DNA of 64,000 nt from Panacibacter microcysteis. GTDB lineage: Bacteria; Bacteroidota; Bacteroidia; Chitinophagales; Chitinophagaceae. Positions 16,804 through 25,620 of this stretch are shown here, in pieces. Location of the stretch: contig NZ_JADWYR010000001.1 of assembly GCF_015831355.1 (NCBI RefSeq), positions 744,001 to 808,000 on the forward strand, read 5' to 3'. A model generated the notes under the pieces. The model was not told the DNA's origin. It saw nothing but the letters and a program-made list of their open reading frames with translations, and made no database searches. Position 1 is the first letter of the stretch, and every line of letters begins with the position of its first letter. A program made the position numbers and the translations under genes.

Positions 16804-16823
16804 GTTGTGTCACTCACTTGTAC
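16804..16823 (-). repeat. Dispersed intergenic repeat, core type A, copy 7
   Basis: Exact core GTTGTGTCACTCACTTGTAC, 61 bases upstream of the rarA start. On the inner side it reads TTCAGGTCACTATTCAGCAA and then TGCGAAGACC, which defines the long left arm of the repeat unit. Confidence 0.93.
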
Positions 16824-16915
16824 TTTCAGGTCACTATTCAGCAATGCGAAGACCGAAGCAAAGATTAAAAAAAATTTGCAGTTACTTCTAACGCCAATGA
16901 ATTGACTGCACACGG

Positions 16916-18187
16916 TCATTCCACATTTTGTGCCATGCCAATAACGTTACTAATTTCGTTGATGTTTACAGGGGCCTGCTTATTGTCTAGATTGATCACA
17001 ACCACGTATCCACTGCCGGAGGCGGTTGCCTGCAAAGCATCTGCTATCTGCTGCTGGTTGCTGCTTATGCGGTTGCCATTTTCATCCCACGCCTCATAAC
17101 TGCATAAACAACCAAGTGATGGCGTTTGCGGAAAGTAAGTCTGGTTTTTATAAAAAGCAGGATCTATAGTAGTACCATGCATAATAACATCGTACCGGCC
17201 CATTGCGCCTGCGTAGAAGCTTTCGTATATGCCGCTGTAATCTTTCCAGGTATCCGGCAACATAGACGTATACATTTCCTTTTGCCATTGCATGTCGGGC
17301 ATTGTACTGTCAGCAAAAAATACGGCAGGCTTCGATTCGAAGGGCATTACCATCTGCAGGTTTGTTGTGGGGCCAATATATAACAGCCGCGATCTTCCAA
17401 AACCTGTCCATCTTAAGATTCCCTGTGGTGTATTTCCGTTGGTAATGTAAAACGGGTAGGCGGTAATGGCCCTTGCCAGTTGCGTTGTATGAAAAATATT
17501 ACCGGCAGAATCTTTAGCAAAACTACCATCAGGCTTTCGTATAACCACAATGCCGGGATAATCCCTGTTGCTTCTTTGCAGGCTGTAAATAACAGTCTCG
17601 CCTTTTAGAAAATTGCGGCTAAAAAGATCTAATAACGGTGGTAATTCCTCGTGCTTTTGGGAAAGCCTGTCTTCCAGGATATTTAAACCAATATGGTCTT
17701 CTGACGGGAATTTGGTTTTTATAAGTGTACGGATCTTTGTGGTGGCTATTGCAGAATCAGCCCTAAGTACATATTCTGCGCAGCGCAGGAAAACGGGCAA
17801 AGATTTCGTTTGCTGCATCAACCGGTATACAGGCGTTTTGAATTCTGATTTGTATAAAGAATAGGTTGTTTCAAGTAAATTCTTTTGAAAATATTCGCTC
17901 AATAAAAAAGCTTTGCTCCATGCCTCGTGCAATTTAGCTTTTGTAAACGCGTCTTTGTACTGCAGTAATTCCAGCGACCACAAAGCATCGTTCCAAAGAC
18001 CTTCATTATCTTCTGAAAGCGGCTCCCGCAAGTATTGCCTGATGGTTGTATCAACGAGATATTTTAATCTTTCCTCCTTTGCCTTTTTAGTTGTTACAGG
18101 TGAAAACAGCACATTGCCTGCTGCCTGTTGTGCCTTGGTATAACAAGCAACTAAAATGAATAGTGCAAAACAAAAAAATGTCTTCAT
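16916..18187 (-). CDS. Exported L,D-transpeptidase-like protein with atypical catalytic motif
   Basis: The 423-residue protein has a signal peptide (MKTFFCFALFILVACYTKAQ). The first 200 residues are helical and not recognised. The C-terminal half contains VIMHGTT and then PSLGCLC, which resembles the H-(x)n-S-x-G-C-x-R catalytic signature of YkuD L,D-transpeptidases that cross-link peptidoglycan. The His-to-Ser gap is 19 residues and the expected Arg after Cys is itself a Cys, so activity is uncertain. It would act in the periplasm. The assignment is by motif only. Confidence 0.5.
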   Translation of the reverse strand: MKTFFCFALFILVACYTKAQQAAGNVLFSPVTTKKAKEERLKYLVDTTIRQYLREPLSEDNEGLWNDALWSLELLQYKDAFTKAKLHEAWSKAFLLSEYFQKNLLETTYSLYKSEFKTPVYRLMQQTKSLPVFLRCAEYVLRADSAIATTKIRTLIKTKFPSEDHIGLNILEDRLSQKHEELPPLLDLFSRNFLKGETVIYSLQRSNRDYPGIVVIRKPDGSFAKDSAGNIFHTTQLARAITAYPFYITNGNTPQGILRWTGFGRSRLLYIGPTTNLQMVMPFESKPAVFFADSTMPDMQWQKEMYTSMLPDTWKDYSGIYESFYAGAMGRYDVIMHGTTIDPAFYKNQTYFPQTPSLGCLCSYEAWDENGNRISSNQQQIADALQATASGSGYVVVINLDNKQAPVNINEISNVIGMAQNVE

Positions 18188-18358
18188 AAAGGCTAAGCTA
18201 CGAATAACGTGTATGCAGCTTTTTAAATTATTTTATAAAATCCTCTGCACACAGGTTACATTTTTTACGCATATGTAGACTATTAGTTGTCTTATACTAT
18301 CTACCAAGATCTTTGATAACGTAAGGCAAACCTTTATAACAAACCAAAAATCTAAAAA

Positions 18359-18664
18359 ATGAAAAAAGTCTTTCTTGCAGTATTTCTTATTGCAGCGTCA
18401 GTAACGCTTGTTGGTGTAACAAGCCAGCAGGTTTATGCAAAGTCTGGTGGTAACAGTAACAGCATTCCGGCGAGCCAGGTTCCTAAACCGGTAAAAAGGA
18501 ATTTTAAAATGATGTACCCTACAGCTACACAGGTAGAATGGGAATATGTTCCGGTGTATTACGGCCTGCCTGTTTACAGCGCAACTTTTTATATAGGTTC
18601 TCAGCAATGGGAAGCTAATTATTATGCAGACGGTACTTTCCTTAATGTATATCCAAAAGCCTAA
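18359..18664 (+). CDS. Small exported PepSY-like protein
   Basis: The 101-residue protein has a signal peptide ending near VYA (about residue 27). The mature part follows the PepSY-like pattern common in Bacteroidota: IPASQVPKPVKRNFKMMYPTA, then VEWEY, a Y-x-A-x-F strand and a closing ADGTFL. Such proteins are often called beta-lactamase-inhibitor-like, but their function is not established. A related protein is encoded at 20814-21254. Confidence 0.65.
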   Translation: MKKVFLAVFLIAASVTLVGVTSQQVYAKSGGNSNSIPASQVPKPVKRNFKMMYPTATQVEWEYVPVYYGLPVYSATFYIGSQQWEANYYADGTFLNVYPKA

Positions 18665-18705
18665 TGGCGGTTTCGGGCGCTGGTGTATTTACGATGTACA
18701 CAAAA

Positions 18706-18735
18706 AAACCACCTTGTATAAAGGTGGTTTGCTTT
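18706..18735. terminator. Terminator between the PepSY-like gene and the M1 peptidase gene
   Basis: AAACCACCTT (18706-18715) and AAGGTGGTTT (18721-18730) make a perfect 10-bp stem with a 5-base loop. It has an A-run on the left and TTGCTTTT on the right, so it could serve both convergent genes. Confidence 0.85.
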
Positions 18736-18809
18736 TAGCATGTATGTGGCTATGTTTATATAGCTGATCTACGCTTAAATCTACGCGCCTGCTGCATATT
18801 GCTTCTACA

Positions 18810-18829
18810 GTACAAGAGTGCGACGCAAC
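18810..18829 (+). repeat. Dispersed intergenic repeat, core type B, copy 8
   Basis: Exact core GTACAAGAGTGCGACGCAAC with right flank GGAAGCTCAACAGGTGTTCT, then GCAGCCTGGCCCATAAA, ending beside the stop codon at 18871. Confidence 0.92.
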
Positions 18830-18870
18830 GGAAGCTCAACAGGTGTTCTGCAGCCTGGCCCATAAATAAT

Positions 18871-20724
18871 TTACGGTACCACTATTTTATTGTTTGTTCT
18901 GCTTATATCTGCCATGCGCATACTAGGATCTATTTCAATTTCTTTAATATCGCCTACAGGCCGTGATGTTGCGAAACTATATTCAGGACTTACCCACTGC
19001 CATTCTGTATGGATGATTCGGGTAGTATTATCTTCAGCAGGTTTATTGCCGAGCGTTAAACCAAGCGGTATGTAGTGCATTTCCTTTGTACCATCTTTGT
19101 AAGTTACCAATATATCTATAGGCATGGGCATAAGGCCAATTCTTTTGATAGTAATGGCCGCCTTACCGCTACTATCTGAGATATCGCCCAAAGCATAATC
19201 GATATTCTTAGTGGTATATACCCAATATTCTTTATACCAGTCCAGCTCCATACCGCTTGCCTTTTCTGCCACACGTATAAAATCATTTGCATTGGGATGT
19301 TTGAAGCGCCATTCATTGTAGTAATCCAGCAGGATTTTGTCTAACACCTGGTTGCCGACAATATAACCGAGCTGCGCCAAAAAGATAGCACCTTTAGCAT
19401 ACGATTCTGTTGAATAGGCTGCATTGGTATTAAAGTGATCTGCATGCGTGGTCATAGGCTCTTCCCTGCCACTTTTCACCAGGCGGAAATAGGAGTTATA
19501 AGCTTCTTTGTAAGCAAAAGCGGTATCCTTTTTTAACCACGCACTTACACGAAGCTCCGCATAAGTTGTAAAGCCTTCATCCATCCACGCGAATAAACTT
19601 TCATTTGTGCCCATCATACCCTGGTACCAGCTATGCATCCATTCGTGAATAGCTGTGCCTACACTTGCATTTTTAATAAGTGTGGCCATGGGGTATTCCA
19701 TACCACCGTCTCCACCCTGGATGAAAGAATAGTTTTTATATGGGTATGCACCAAAAGTATTAGCGATGAAAGGGTAAGCTGCAACCGCTGTATCTGCTAC
19801 GGCAGTCCATTTGCTTTCCAGAGAATCCACCTGCTTATATATTACGTATATCAGTGGCCCGTTTTTAATCTGTCTCTTTTGCATTACATAGTTTGGATCT
19901 GCGGCCCAGACAAAGTCGTGTACGTTTTGTGCACTGAAGTTCCAGGTAATTGTTTTACCGGCCGAGGCTTTCAGCTTAACATTGTCTGCCTGGTAACCAA
20001 AACCCACCTCATTGGGGTTTTGAATTGTTCCGCTGGCAGCAACGAGGTAATTTTTATCGATCGTAATACTTACATCGTAGTCTCCCCATACACCGTAGAA
20101 CTCCCTGGCTATATATTGATTTGCGTTCCAACCCTGGTAATCGTACTCTACAACTTTTGGATACCATTGACTCATGCTGTAACGAATACCTTCCTTATTA
20201 TCTCTTCCACTTCTGCGGATTTGTAATGGAACCTGGGCTTCGAAGGCGACGTCCATCGTTATTTTACTATGTGGCAGTACCGGCTTTGTAAGATCTACCT
20301 CAAGAATTGTTTCGTGTAATACCAGTTTTTGGGCCAGCCCGTTAATAGTTATTGATTGTATGTTTTGATAGCCGATTTCGTCTGGCTGCAGTTTACTGAT
20401 GCGGTCTCTTACACGGTCATCCCAATCATAAACGGGATCTCCCTTTTTATTAGTTCCCAGTAAGGTTTTACCTAATTCACGGCTGCGTACATCCATCATA
20501 CTGCCAGGCTGAAAAGCGTTCCAGTACAAATGGAAAAAGATTCGTGTAAGTGTATCTGGAGAATTGTTCCAGTAGTCGATCTTTTCTTTGCCTTTGAAAC
20601 GATTGTTCTCAACATTCATATCAACTGAGATCTGGTATTTGATCTTCTGCTGCCACCGGTCTGGCTGAGCTGCTAACTGCATACACATAAAAAAACATAC
20701 AACAATAAAAACGTATTTACTCAT
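18871..20724 (-). CDS. Exported M1-family metallopeptidase
   Basis: The 617-residue protein has a signal peptide (KYVFIVVCFFMCMQLAAQ). The gluzincin zinc site is complete: HEWMH in TAIHEWMHSWYQ, with the third ligand Glu in WMDEGFTTYAEL. A GGDGGMEYP segment stands where M1 enzymes have the substrate-binding GxMEN. It is probably a periplasmic or outer-membrane aminopeptidase. A second, differently organised M1 enzyme is at 38164-39747. Confidence 0.87.
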   Translation of the reverse strand: MSKYVFIVVCFFMCMQLAAQPDRWQQKIKYQISVDMNVENNRFKGKEKIDYWNNSPDTLTRIFFHLYWNAFQPGSMMDVRSRELGKTLLGTNKKGDPVYDWDDRVRDRISKLQPDEIGYQNIQSITINGLAQKLVLHETILEVDLTKPVLPHSKITMDVAFEAQVPLQIRRSGRDNKEGIRYSMSQWYPKVVEYDYQGWNANQYIAREFYGVWGDYDVSITIDKNYLVAASGTIQNPNEVGFGYQADNVKLKASAGKTITWNFSAQNVHDFVWAADPNYVMQKRQIKNGPLIYVIYKQVDSLESKWTAVADTAVAAYPFIANTFGAYPYKNYSFIQGGDGGMEYPMATLIKNASVGTAIHEWMHSWYQGMMGTNESLFAWMDEGFTTYAELRVSAWLKKDTAFAYKEAYNSYFRLVKSGREEPMTTHADHFNTNAAYSTESYAKGAIFLAQLGYIVGNQVLDKILLDYYNEWRFKHPNANDFIRVAEKASGMELDWYKEYWVYTTKNIDYALGDISDSSGKAAITIKRIGLMPMPIDILVTYKDGTKEMHYIPLGLTLGNKPAEDNTTRIIHTEWQWVSPEYSFATSRPVGDIKEIEIDPSMRMADISRTNNKIVVP

Positions 20725-20744
20725 GCTGCCAATTTATAGAAATG

Positions 20745-20792
20745 AAGATATAAAAAAATATACCCTGCAAATGTCATTTTACATAAGCAGGG
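20745..20792 (-). terminator. Terminator of the small PepSY-like gene
   Basis: CCCTGC (20763-20768) and GCAGGG (20787-20792) form the stem base and ATGT/ACAT an inner stem. Read on the minus strand, a T-rich run (TATATTTTTTTATA) follows. It lies 21 bases after the stop codon at 20814. Confidence 0.65.
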
Positions 20793-20813
20793 CAATAAAG
20801 ATAAAGAGGTGAT

Positions 20814-21254
20814 TTATAGTGTGTAGCTCTCTTTATTCAACCTTCCGTTGATGTCAAAAAAAAGATACTTTTTTTGAACACCACTTTTTTTTACAAGAAT
20901 ACGGTACTGCAGAGATTCGAGGTTACGCGCTATTTCATAAACCGTCACTTTTTCCCAATCAGTATATTTACTTTTAGAAAAGCCATCCTTTATTGCCTGT
21001 GGCAGGTCTTCAAATTTCAGCCTACGTTCACTTCTTAACCATTCCCCGTCACTATTGAAATGAGCGCTCATTTCGTGCTCGTTCAACGTAAACTGTGCTT
21101 CGAAAGCATTAAGCTGATCTTTCCATGAAACCCTTTCTGCATGCGGGTAGCGGGCCTTGAACGCATCTGTAACATCGGCGGGAATCTTGCGGAATTGTGC
21201 ATCAACAGCAGTTGTAGCAACAAGGACTAGTGATAACAGCAAATAAACTCTCAT
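20814..21254 (-). CDS. Exported PepSY-like protein with two repeat units
   Basis: The 146-residue protein has a signal peptide (MRVYLLLSLVLVATTAVDAQ). It has two copies of the PepSY-like unit. The first has IPADVTDAFKARYPHAERVSWKD with FEAQF and NSDGEWL; the second has LPQAIKDGFSKSKYTDWEKVTVYEI with a final FDINGRL. It is longer than its relative at 18359 but of the same family. Function is unknown, and a periplasmic binding or chaperone role is only a guess. Confidence 0.65.
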   Translation of the reverse strand: MRVYLLLSLVLVATTAVDAQFRKIPADVTDAFKARYPHAERVSWKDQLNAFEAQFTLNEHEMSAHFNSDGEWLRSERRLKFEDLPQAIKDGFSKSKYTDWEKVTVYEIARNLESLQYRILVKKSGVQKKYLFFDINGRLNKESYTL

Positions 21255-21397
21255 ATCAACTTATTATAAAACCAACTGGTTACAAAAGTCGTATAAAGAT
21301 GCACTTATATAAGCAGTCAGCCAATTGTTTAACTGCGTACTAACAAGAAAAGTTTATTGGCACTATTTTCTAATATATAGTTCTCAAATCTATACTT

Positions 21398-22309
21398 ATG
21401 ACAAAAATTCTTCTGCTAACTGCCGTCATTCTTGGCTTTTGTTCATGCCAGAAAGACGTTACTATTGAACCACCGGTTCCGCGTGTAGTGTACGACAGCT
21501 TAATTATTTACCAGGTAAACAATGCCGGATCTAACAAAGGCATTTTTTCCAAAAGCCTCAAAACCGGCGATTCTTCTTTATTAGTAGCCAATGCAACAAT
21601 GCCATATGTGGCCAACCAAAGATTGGTTTATATAAAGTCCGGCAAAACAGTTGGTTATGCAAGGCTAAATGGTGTATCGAAGTTTCTTGCAGATCTTACT
21701 GCACCTATGTACCCCAGTTTATCTCTTGATGCGCGGCTGATATCTGTTGTTGATAAGTCAGCTGCAGGTTATCAACTAATTGTGCTGGATACAATGGGAA
21801 ATCAAAAGGTAATCTATACAACATTTGATGAATTGGGCGAACCTGAATTTAGTAATGACGGGGCTTACCTGTTTTTTACTGCGCGTGGCGCAGGCGGTTG
21901 TTCAATTTTCAAAATCAATTCAAATGGCGGAGAAGCATTGAAGTTAATCACGGCGCCGCAGGATGCAGAATTTTCCAGCATAGCTGCTACCGGTGACAGG
22001 CTTTATTTTCTACATCACATGTTTGCAGGGGGAAAACTTTCCTCAGAAATTTGTTCTTCTGATTATGATGGCAAAGATTTTAAACAACACACTGATTTTT
22101 CTGCAGGATGGACGATACCCGGCGTAAGAATTGATCAGTTACGTGACATTAATAATTCTGCACTTGTATTTGTTTCTGATAACGAAAACAATAACCGGGA
22201 GATATTTATAACGAAAGTTGAAAATATTAAAACGTTAACCCGTATGACATATTCTGAAACGTATGAATCTTACCCTAGCCTGGTTCCTGATTTTGTAAAA
22301 GATTTTTAG
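21398..22309 (+). CDS. Lipoprotein with TolB-like beta-propeller repeats
   Basis: The 303-residue protein has a lipoprotein signal (LLTAVILGFCSC). The rest shows PD40/TolB-type propeller blades: MYPSLSLDARLISVV, EPEFSNDGAYLFFTARG, SSIAATGDRLYFLHH and the final YESYPSLVPDF. Such propellers usually bind proteins or glycans at the membrane surface, and no catalytic motif is visible. It is transcribed divergently from the PepSY-like gene at 21254. Confidence 0.7.
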   Translation: MTKILLLTAVILGFCSCQKDVTIEPPVPRVVYDSLIIYQVNNAGSNKGIFSKSLKTGDSSLLVANATMPYVANQRLVYIKSGKTVGYARLNGVSKFLADLTAPMYPSLSLDARLISVVDKSAAGYQLIVLDTMGNQKVIYTTFDELGEPEFSNDGAYLFFTARGAGGCSIFKINSNGGEALKLITAPQDAEFSSIAATGDRLYFLHHMFAGGKLSSEICSSDYDGKDFKQHTDFSAGWTIPGVRIDQLRDINNSALVFVSDNENNNREIFITKVENIKTLTRMTYSETYESYPSLVPDFVKDF

Positions 22310-22330
22310 TTTAATAATATTATGCAATAA

Positions 22331-22362
22331 AAAAAGCGTGGCTATACAACCACGCTTTTTCT
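22331..22362. terminator. Bidirectional terminator between the propeller lipoprotein and rpiB
   Basis: AAAAAGCGTGG (22331-22341) and CCACGCTTTTT (22350-22360) make a perfect 11-bp stem with an 8-base loop. A- and T-runs on either side serve both convergent genes. Confidence 0.9.
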
Positions 22363-22381
22363 ATTTATATAGATTATGTGT

Positions 22382-22837
22382 CTAGCTGCAAGCCATCTTT
22401 TCAACCCTGCGCCCATGACGCCCACCTTCGAAGGCGGTATGCATAAAAGTTTCGATCATATCTGCTGCTAGTGGTAAAGCTACAAACCGTGCAGGAATAC
22501 AAATGATATTCGCATCATTGTGCAGCCTGATCAATTTTGCTACTTCATTTTGCCAGCAAATACCGGCACGTATTTGTTGATGTTTATTTGCCGTCATAGC
22601 TACTCCATTGGCTGAGCCGCAGATTAAGATGCCAAATGCAGCATCGCCACTTTCAACAAAAGAAGCTGTCGGATGTGCAAAATCAGGGTAATCTACAGAA
22701 GTTGGTGAAGAGGTTCCAAAATCCTTGACGGTGTAACCTTTTTCCTGCAACCATTTGCTGATTGCTTCCTTGTATTCGTAACCCGCATGATCGCAGCCGA
22801 TAGCTATGGGTTTATTTAAATCAAATACGGCAGACAT
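22382..22837 (-). CDS. rpiB: Ribose-5-phosphate isomerase B
   Basis: The 151-residue enzyme interconverts ribose 5-phosphate and ribulose 5-phosphate in the non-oxidative pentose phosphate pathway. The RpiB signature is clear: IGCDHAGYEYKE near the N-terminus, the catalytic Cys in ILICGSANGVAMTANK, and the C-terminal GRHGRRV. Length is normal. It complements the zwf-pgl-gnd set at 50.8-54.9 kb. Confidence 0.93.
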   Translation of the reverse strand: MSAVFDLNKPIAIGCDHAGYEYKEAISKWLQEKGYTVKDFGTSSPTSVDYPDFAHPTASFVESGDAAFGILICGSANGVAMTANKHQQIRAGICWQNEVAKLIRLHNDANIICIPARFVALPLAADMIETFMHTAFEGGRHGRRVEKMACS

Positions 22838-22944
22838 GAGTGTTGTTTAAAAAAATGAACTATTGAAAATTATATAGTGTTGTATTTCTACGCTGCATTA
22901 TAACCTGCATGAACAGCAGCATCGTTGTTGCCACATGATATGCA

Positions 22945-22964
22945 GTACAAGTGAGTGACACAAC
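22945..22964 (+). repeat. Dispersed intergenic repeat, core type A, copy 9
   Basis: Exact core GTACAAGTGAGTGACACAAC with the alternative right flank AGGCGATGCCATAAAATACT and then CCGCCGGC, 32 bases before the tatC stop. Confidence 0.92.
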
Positions 22965-22996
22965 AGGCGATGCCATAAAATACTACCGCCGGCTAC

Positions 22997-23854
22997 CTAA
23001 CTCCACTCTTCCAATTCTTTCTTTTGCTCTGCTTTATATGCCCTTGAAGAAACGATAACACCGAACTCGTACAATGTGTACAAAGGAATAAACACAATGG
23101 CCTGGCTTATCCAGTCCGGGCTTGGCGTAATTACGGCTGAAACAACCAGTATAATTACCACCGCATATTTCCTGGAACGTCTTAAAAAATTGGGCGTAAT
23201 AAGACCGATTTTGGTAAGGGCGAATGCAAGCACCGGTAATTCGAAAGCGATACCGCAACCAAGAATGAGGTTTGTAAGGTTATCAAGATAATCGTTGATG
23301 GTTGGTTTTACCTGTACAAGATTGGCAGCACTTATCTGGAAGTTGGTTAAGAAATTAAACGTAAACGGACCGAGAATAAAATAACCGAAAGCCGCACCAA
23401 GGAAGAAAAAGAACGATACGAAGAATATAATGAACCTTGTATTTTTTAATTCTTTTGGTTTAAGGGCAGGCTTTACAAAACGCCAGAACTCCCAGAATAT
23501 ATAGGGAAATGCTCCAATGAAACCACCGATAAAGGCTATGCTGAAGCTGCTGAAAAACTGCCCGCCAAACGTGGTTGTTTGCATAGAAACATCGATTGGC
23601 TTTAAACACAGCGCATCTCCCAGGCGAAGAAAATGGCTGAAGTTGCACAAGGCACTATAGCTTACAAAATCTGGGTTTACGGGGCCGGCAATAACATTAT
23701 CGAACACCCACTGAATATTGAGAAAGATGACAACCGCCAGTATGAGAATGGCAAGAATACTACGTATTATATGCCAGCGTAATTCTTCGAGGTGATCAAT
23801 AAACGACATTTCTGCCCTGCCTTTGCTCCTGCGTTCAAAAAAACCACTTGCCAT
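22997..23854 (-). CDS. tatC: Sec-independent translocase subunit TatC
   Basis: The 285-residue inner-membrane protein starts with a basic tail followed by the TatC signature MSFIDHLEELRWHIIRS. Six hydrophobic segments follow, with the conserved PYIFWEFWRFVKPALKPKE and, near the end, VSAVITPSPDWISQ. It recognises twin-arginine signal peptides. The partner tatA lies 23 kb away at 47346. A TACCTTTG box (-7-like, minus strand) at 23880-23887 may be its promoter. Confidence 0.94.
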   Translation of the reverse strand: MASGFFERRSKGRAEMSFIDHLEELRWHIIRSILAILILAVVIFLNIQWVFDNVIAGPVNPDFVSYSALCNFSHFLRLGDALCLKPIDVSMQTTTFGGQFFSSFSIAFIGGFIGAFPYIFWEFWRFVKPALKPKELKNTRFIIFFVSFFFFLGAAFGYFILGPFTFNFLTNFQISAANLVQVKPTINDYLDNLTNLILGCGIAFELPVLAFALTKIGLITPNFLRRSRKYAVVIILVVSAVITPSPDWISQAIVFIPLYTLYEFGVIVSSRAYKAEQKKELEEWS

Positions 23855-23970
23855 ATATACGTTGCTTGTTTAAAGGTGGCAAAGGTAGTGTGATGGGTTG
23901 ATACTGCGCTTAGGAAGAAATATGTAATTGTGAAAAATGTGAAAATAAAACGAGCGCATATTTCCAGATA

Positions 23971-25233
23971 TTACCTGAGCACTTTCATTTTTACCATTTC
24001 GATACGTGTATCGCTTACATTCAGCACATCAAATTCATACTTATCTATAATAATGCGCTCTTTAGGTTTGGGAATTTTTTCATGTTCGTTGATGATGTAG
24101 CCAGATAACGTTTCATATTCGCTTCTCGGAAAATCGAGGTGGTACTTTTCATTGAGGTAATCGAGCTCGAGCCTGCCTGAAAAGATATATTCATGTTCCG
24201 CAATCTGTTTTTCTACAAACTCTTCTATATCATACTCATCTTTAATATCTCCAAAGATCTCTTCCAGCACATCTTCCATGGTTATGATGCCGGCAGTACC
24301 ACCAAATTCATCTATTACCCAGGCAATGCTTTTACGCTCCCTCGAGAGTTTGTTAATAAGGTCTGTAGCGTTCATACTTTCAGGTACAACCGGTATAGGC
24401 AATACCACTGCGGAAATGTTTGTTGGTTTTTTGAACAGATCTAACTGGTGCACATAGCCTGAGATATTGTCAATATTGCCGTCGTAAACAATGATCTTGC
24501 TCAACTTTGTGTCTTCAAATTTTTTCCGCAGGGTGGCGATGTCTGTATTCAGCTCAACGGCTTCAATTTCTGTGCGGGGCACCAGGCATTGGCGTATTCT
24601 TACCGCAGGCAACGACAAAGCGTTTTGCAGCAATTCCCTGTTTAGTTCTGTATTGTTGTCATTCTGCTCACTGGTTTCCTGTAAAAAATGGTCCAGGTCT
24701 ACCATTGAAAAAGTATCTTCTGATTTTCTAACCCGCACATTGAAAAGATATTTGAGAATACTCTCAGACAAGCTTACAAAAAGTGCGGAAACCGGTGCAA
24801 AAAAACTATGAAAAAAATCGCTGAAACCTGCAAAAGCGGTAAGATATGTGTCACTCTTTGCTTTAAAAATAGCCCTTGGATAAAGTTTTGCGAAGAAGAT
24901 GGTAACGATCCATACAATAATAATATCTACGCCCAGCTTAAGGTATGGGTTATTGGTATGCAGGGGTATCAGCAGCACGTTCCGGATCAGTTCGCTTACC
25001 AATAGCCCGTAAATAATGAGGAACAGATTGTAACCTACCAGGTTGCCTCCCAAAAATTTCGATTGCTGCTCCATCAGACGAGACATAATTACACCACCTG
25101 ATCTTCCCTGTTTTTTCTTTAGCTCAATACCCAGCCTGTTTGCACTGATAAAAGCGATCTCAATACCCGAAAAAATTGCCACGAAAATCAGTGCCAGCAC
25201 TATAAAGATCAATAAAATAGATGCGGTAGACAT
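23971..25233 (-). CDS. CNNM/CorC-type membrane protein with CBS domains
   Basis: The 420-residue protein has an N-terminal DUF21/CNNM membrane domain with about four segments (from LIFIVLALIFVAIFSGIEIAF, which carries the typical FSGxExA). A CBS pair follows at about 205-320 (RQCLVPRTEIEAV, WVIDEFGGTAGIITMEDVLEEIFGDI), then a C-terminal CorC/HlyC domain with LPR-like sequence. Family members are linked to divalent-cation export or gliding (GldE-type), and the hemolysin label is historical. Its neighbours do not help choose. Confidence 0.85.
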   Translation of the reverse strand: MSTASILLIFIVLALIFVAIFSGIEIAFISANRLGIELKKKQGRSGGVIMSRLMEQQSKFLGGNLVGYNLFLIIYGLLVSELIRNVLLIPLHTNNPYLKLGVDIIIVWIVTIFFAKLYPRAIFKAKSDTYLTAFAGFSDFFHSFFAPVSALFVSLSESILKYLFNVRVRKSEDTFSMVDLDHFLQETSEQNDNNTELNRELLQNALSLPAVRIRQCLVPRTEIEAVELNTDIATLRKKFEDTKLSKIIVYDGNIDNISGYVHQLDLFKKPTNISAVVLPIPVVPESMNATDLINKLSRERKSIAWVIDEFGGTAGIITMEDVLEEIFGDIKDEYDIEEFVEKQIAEHEYIFSGRLELDYLNEKYHLDFPRSEYETLSGYIINEHEKIPKPKERIIIDKYEFDVLNVSDTRIEMVKMKVLR

Positions 25234-25324
25234 ACTTCGAAAATAAATTAAATGCGGTTGCCGTCAAAATATGAAAGCAGAAGGTTTTTTATGAGCCAGG
25301 CTACAGTACATGCATGAAGCTTTC

Positions 25325-25344
25325 GTTGCGTCGCACTCTTGTAC
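25325..25344 (-). repeat. Dispersed intergenic repeat, core type B, copy 10
   Basis: Core GTTGCGTCGCACTCTTGTAC with outer flank ATGAGCCAGGCT...AAGCTTTC, upstream of the CNNM gene start. The inner flank TGCATAGCATTGCCCGGCAG matches copies 9 and 16 at TGCA. Confidence 0.92.
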
Positions 25345-25404
25345 TGCATAGCATTGCCCGGCAGCGCATACTATATTAGCTCGTAGCAAATCTCAACTAT
25401 AAAA

Positions 25405-25611
25405 TCAGTTCATTAAAGACTTATTCAGCAACTGCTGTGCAACCTCTTTAAAATGTACCGGCACATACAATTCAATCTCACCAAAGCTCAGGTAACTGCT
25501 GTCCATCCTGTTAAGCACAAATACCTCTATGCTGTTTTCTTCCAGCATCCCCTTGATGATACTGGCCTCTGCATAATTGCGTGTGCTGTATAATTTAAAC
25601 CAACCCTTCAT
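25405..25611 (-). CDS. DUF2007-type small protein
   Basis: The 68-residue soluble protein has the pattern of DUF2007 (putative signal-transducing protein, PII-like): FKLYSTRNYAEASIIKGMLEENSIEVFVLN, then IELYVPVHFKEVAQQLL. The role is not established. Its start lies 9 bases after the stop of the CPBP protease gene, so the two form an operon. Confidence 0.75.
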   Translation of the reverse strand: MKGWFKLYSTRNYAEASIIKGMLEENSIEVFVLNRMDSSYLSFGEIELYVPVHFKEVAQQLLNKSLMN

Positions 25612-25620
25612 AGGAATGTA

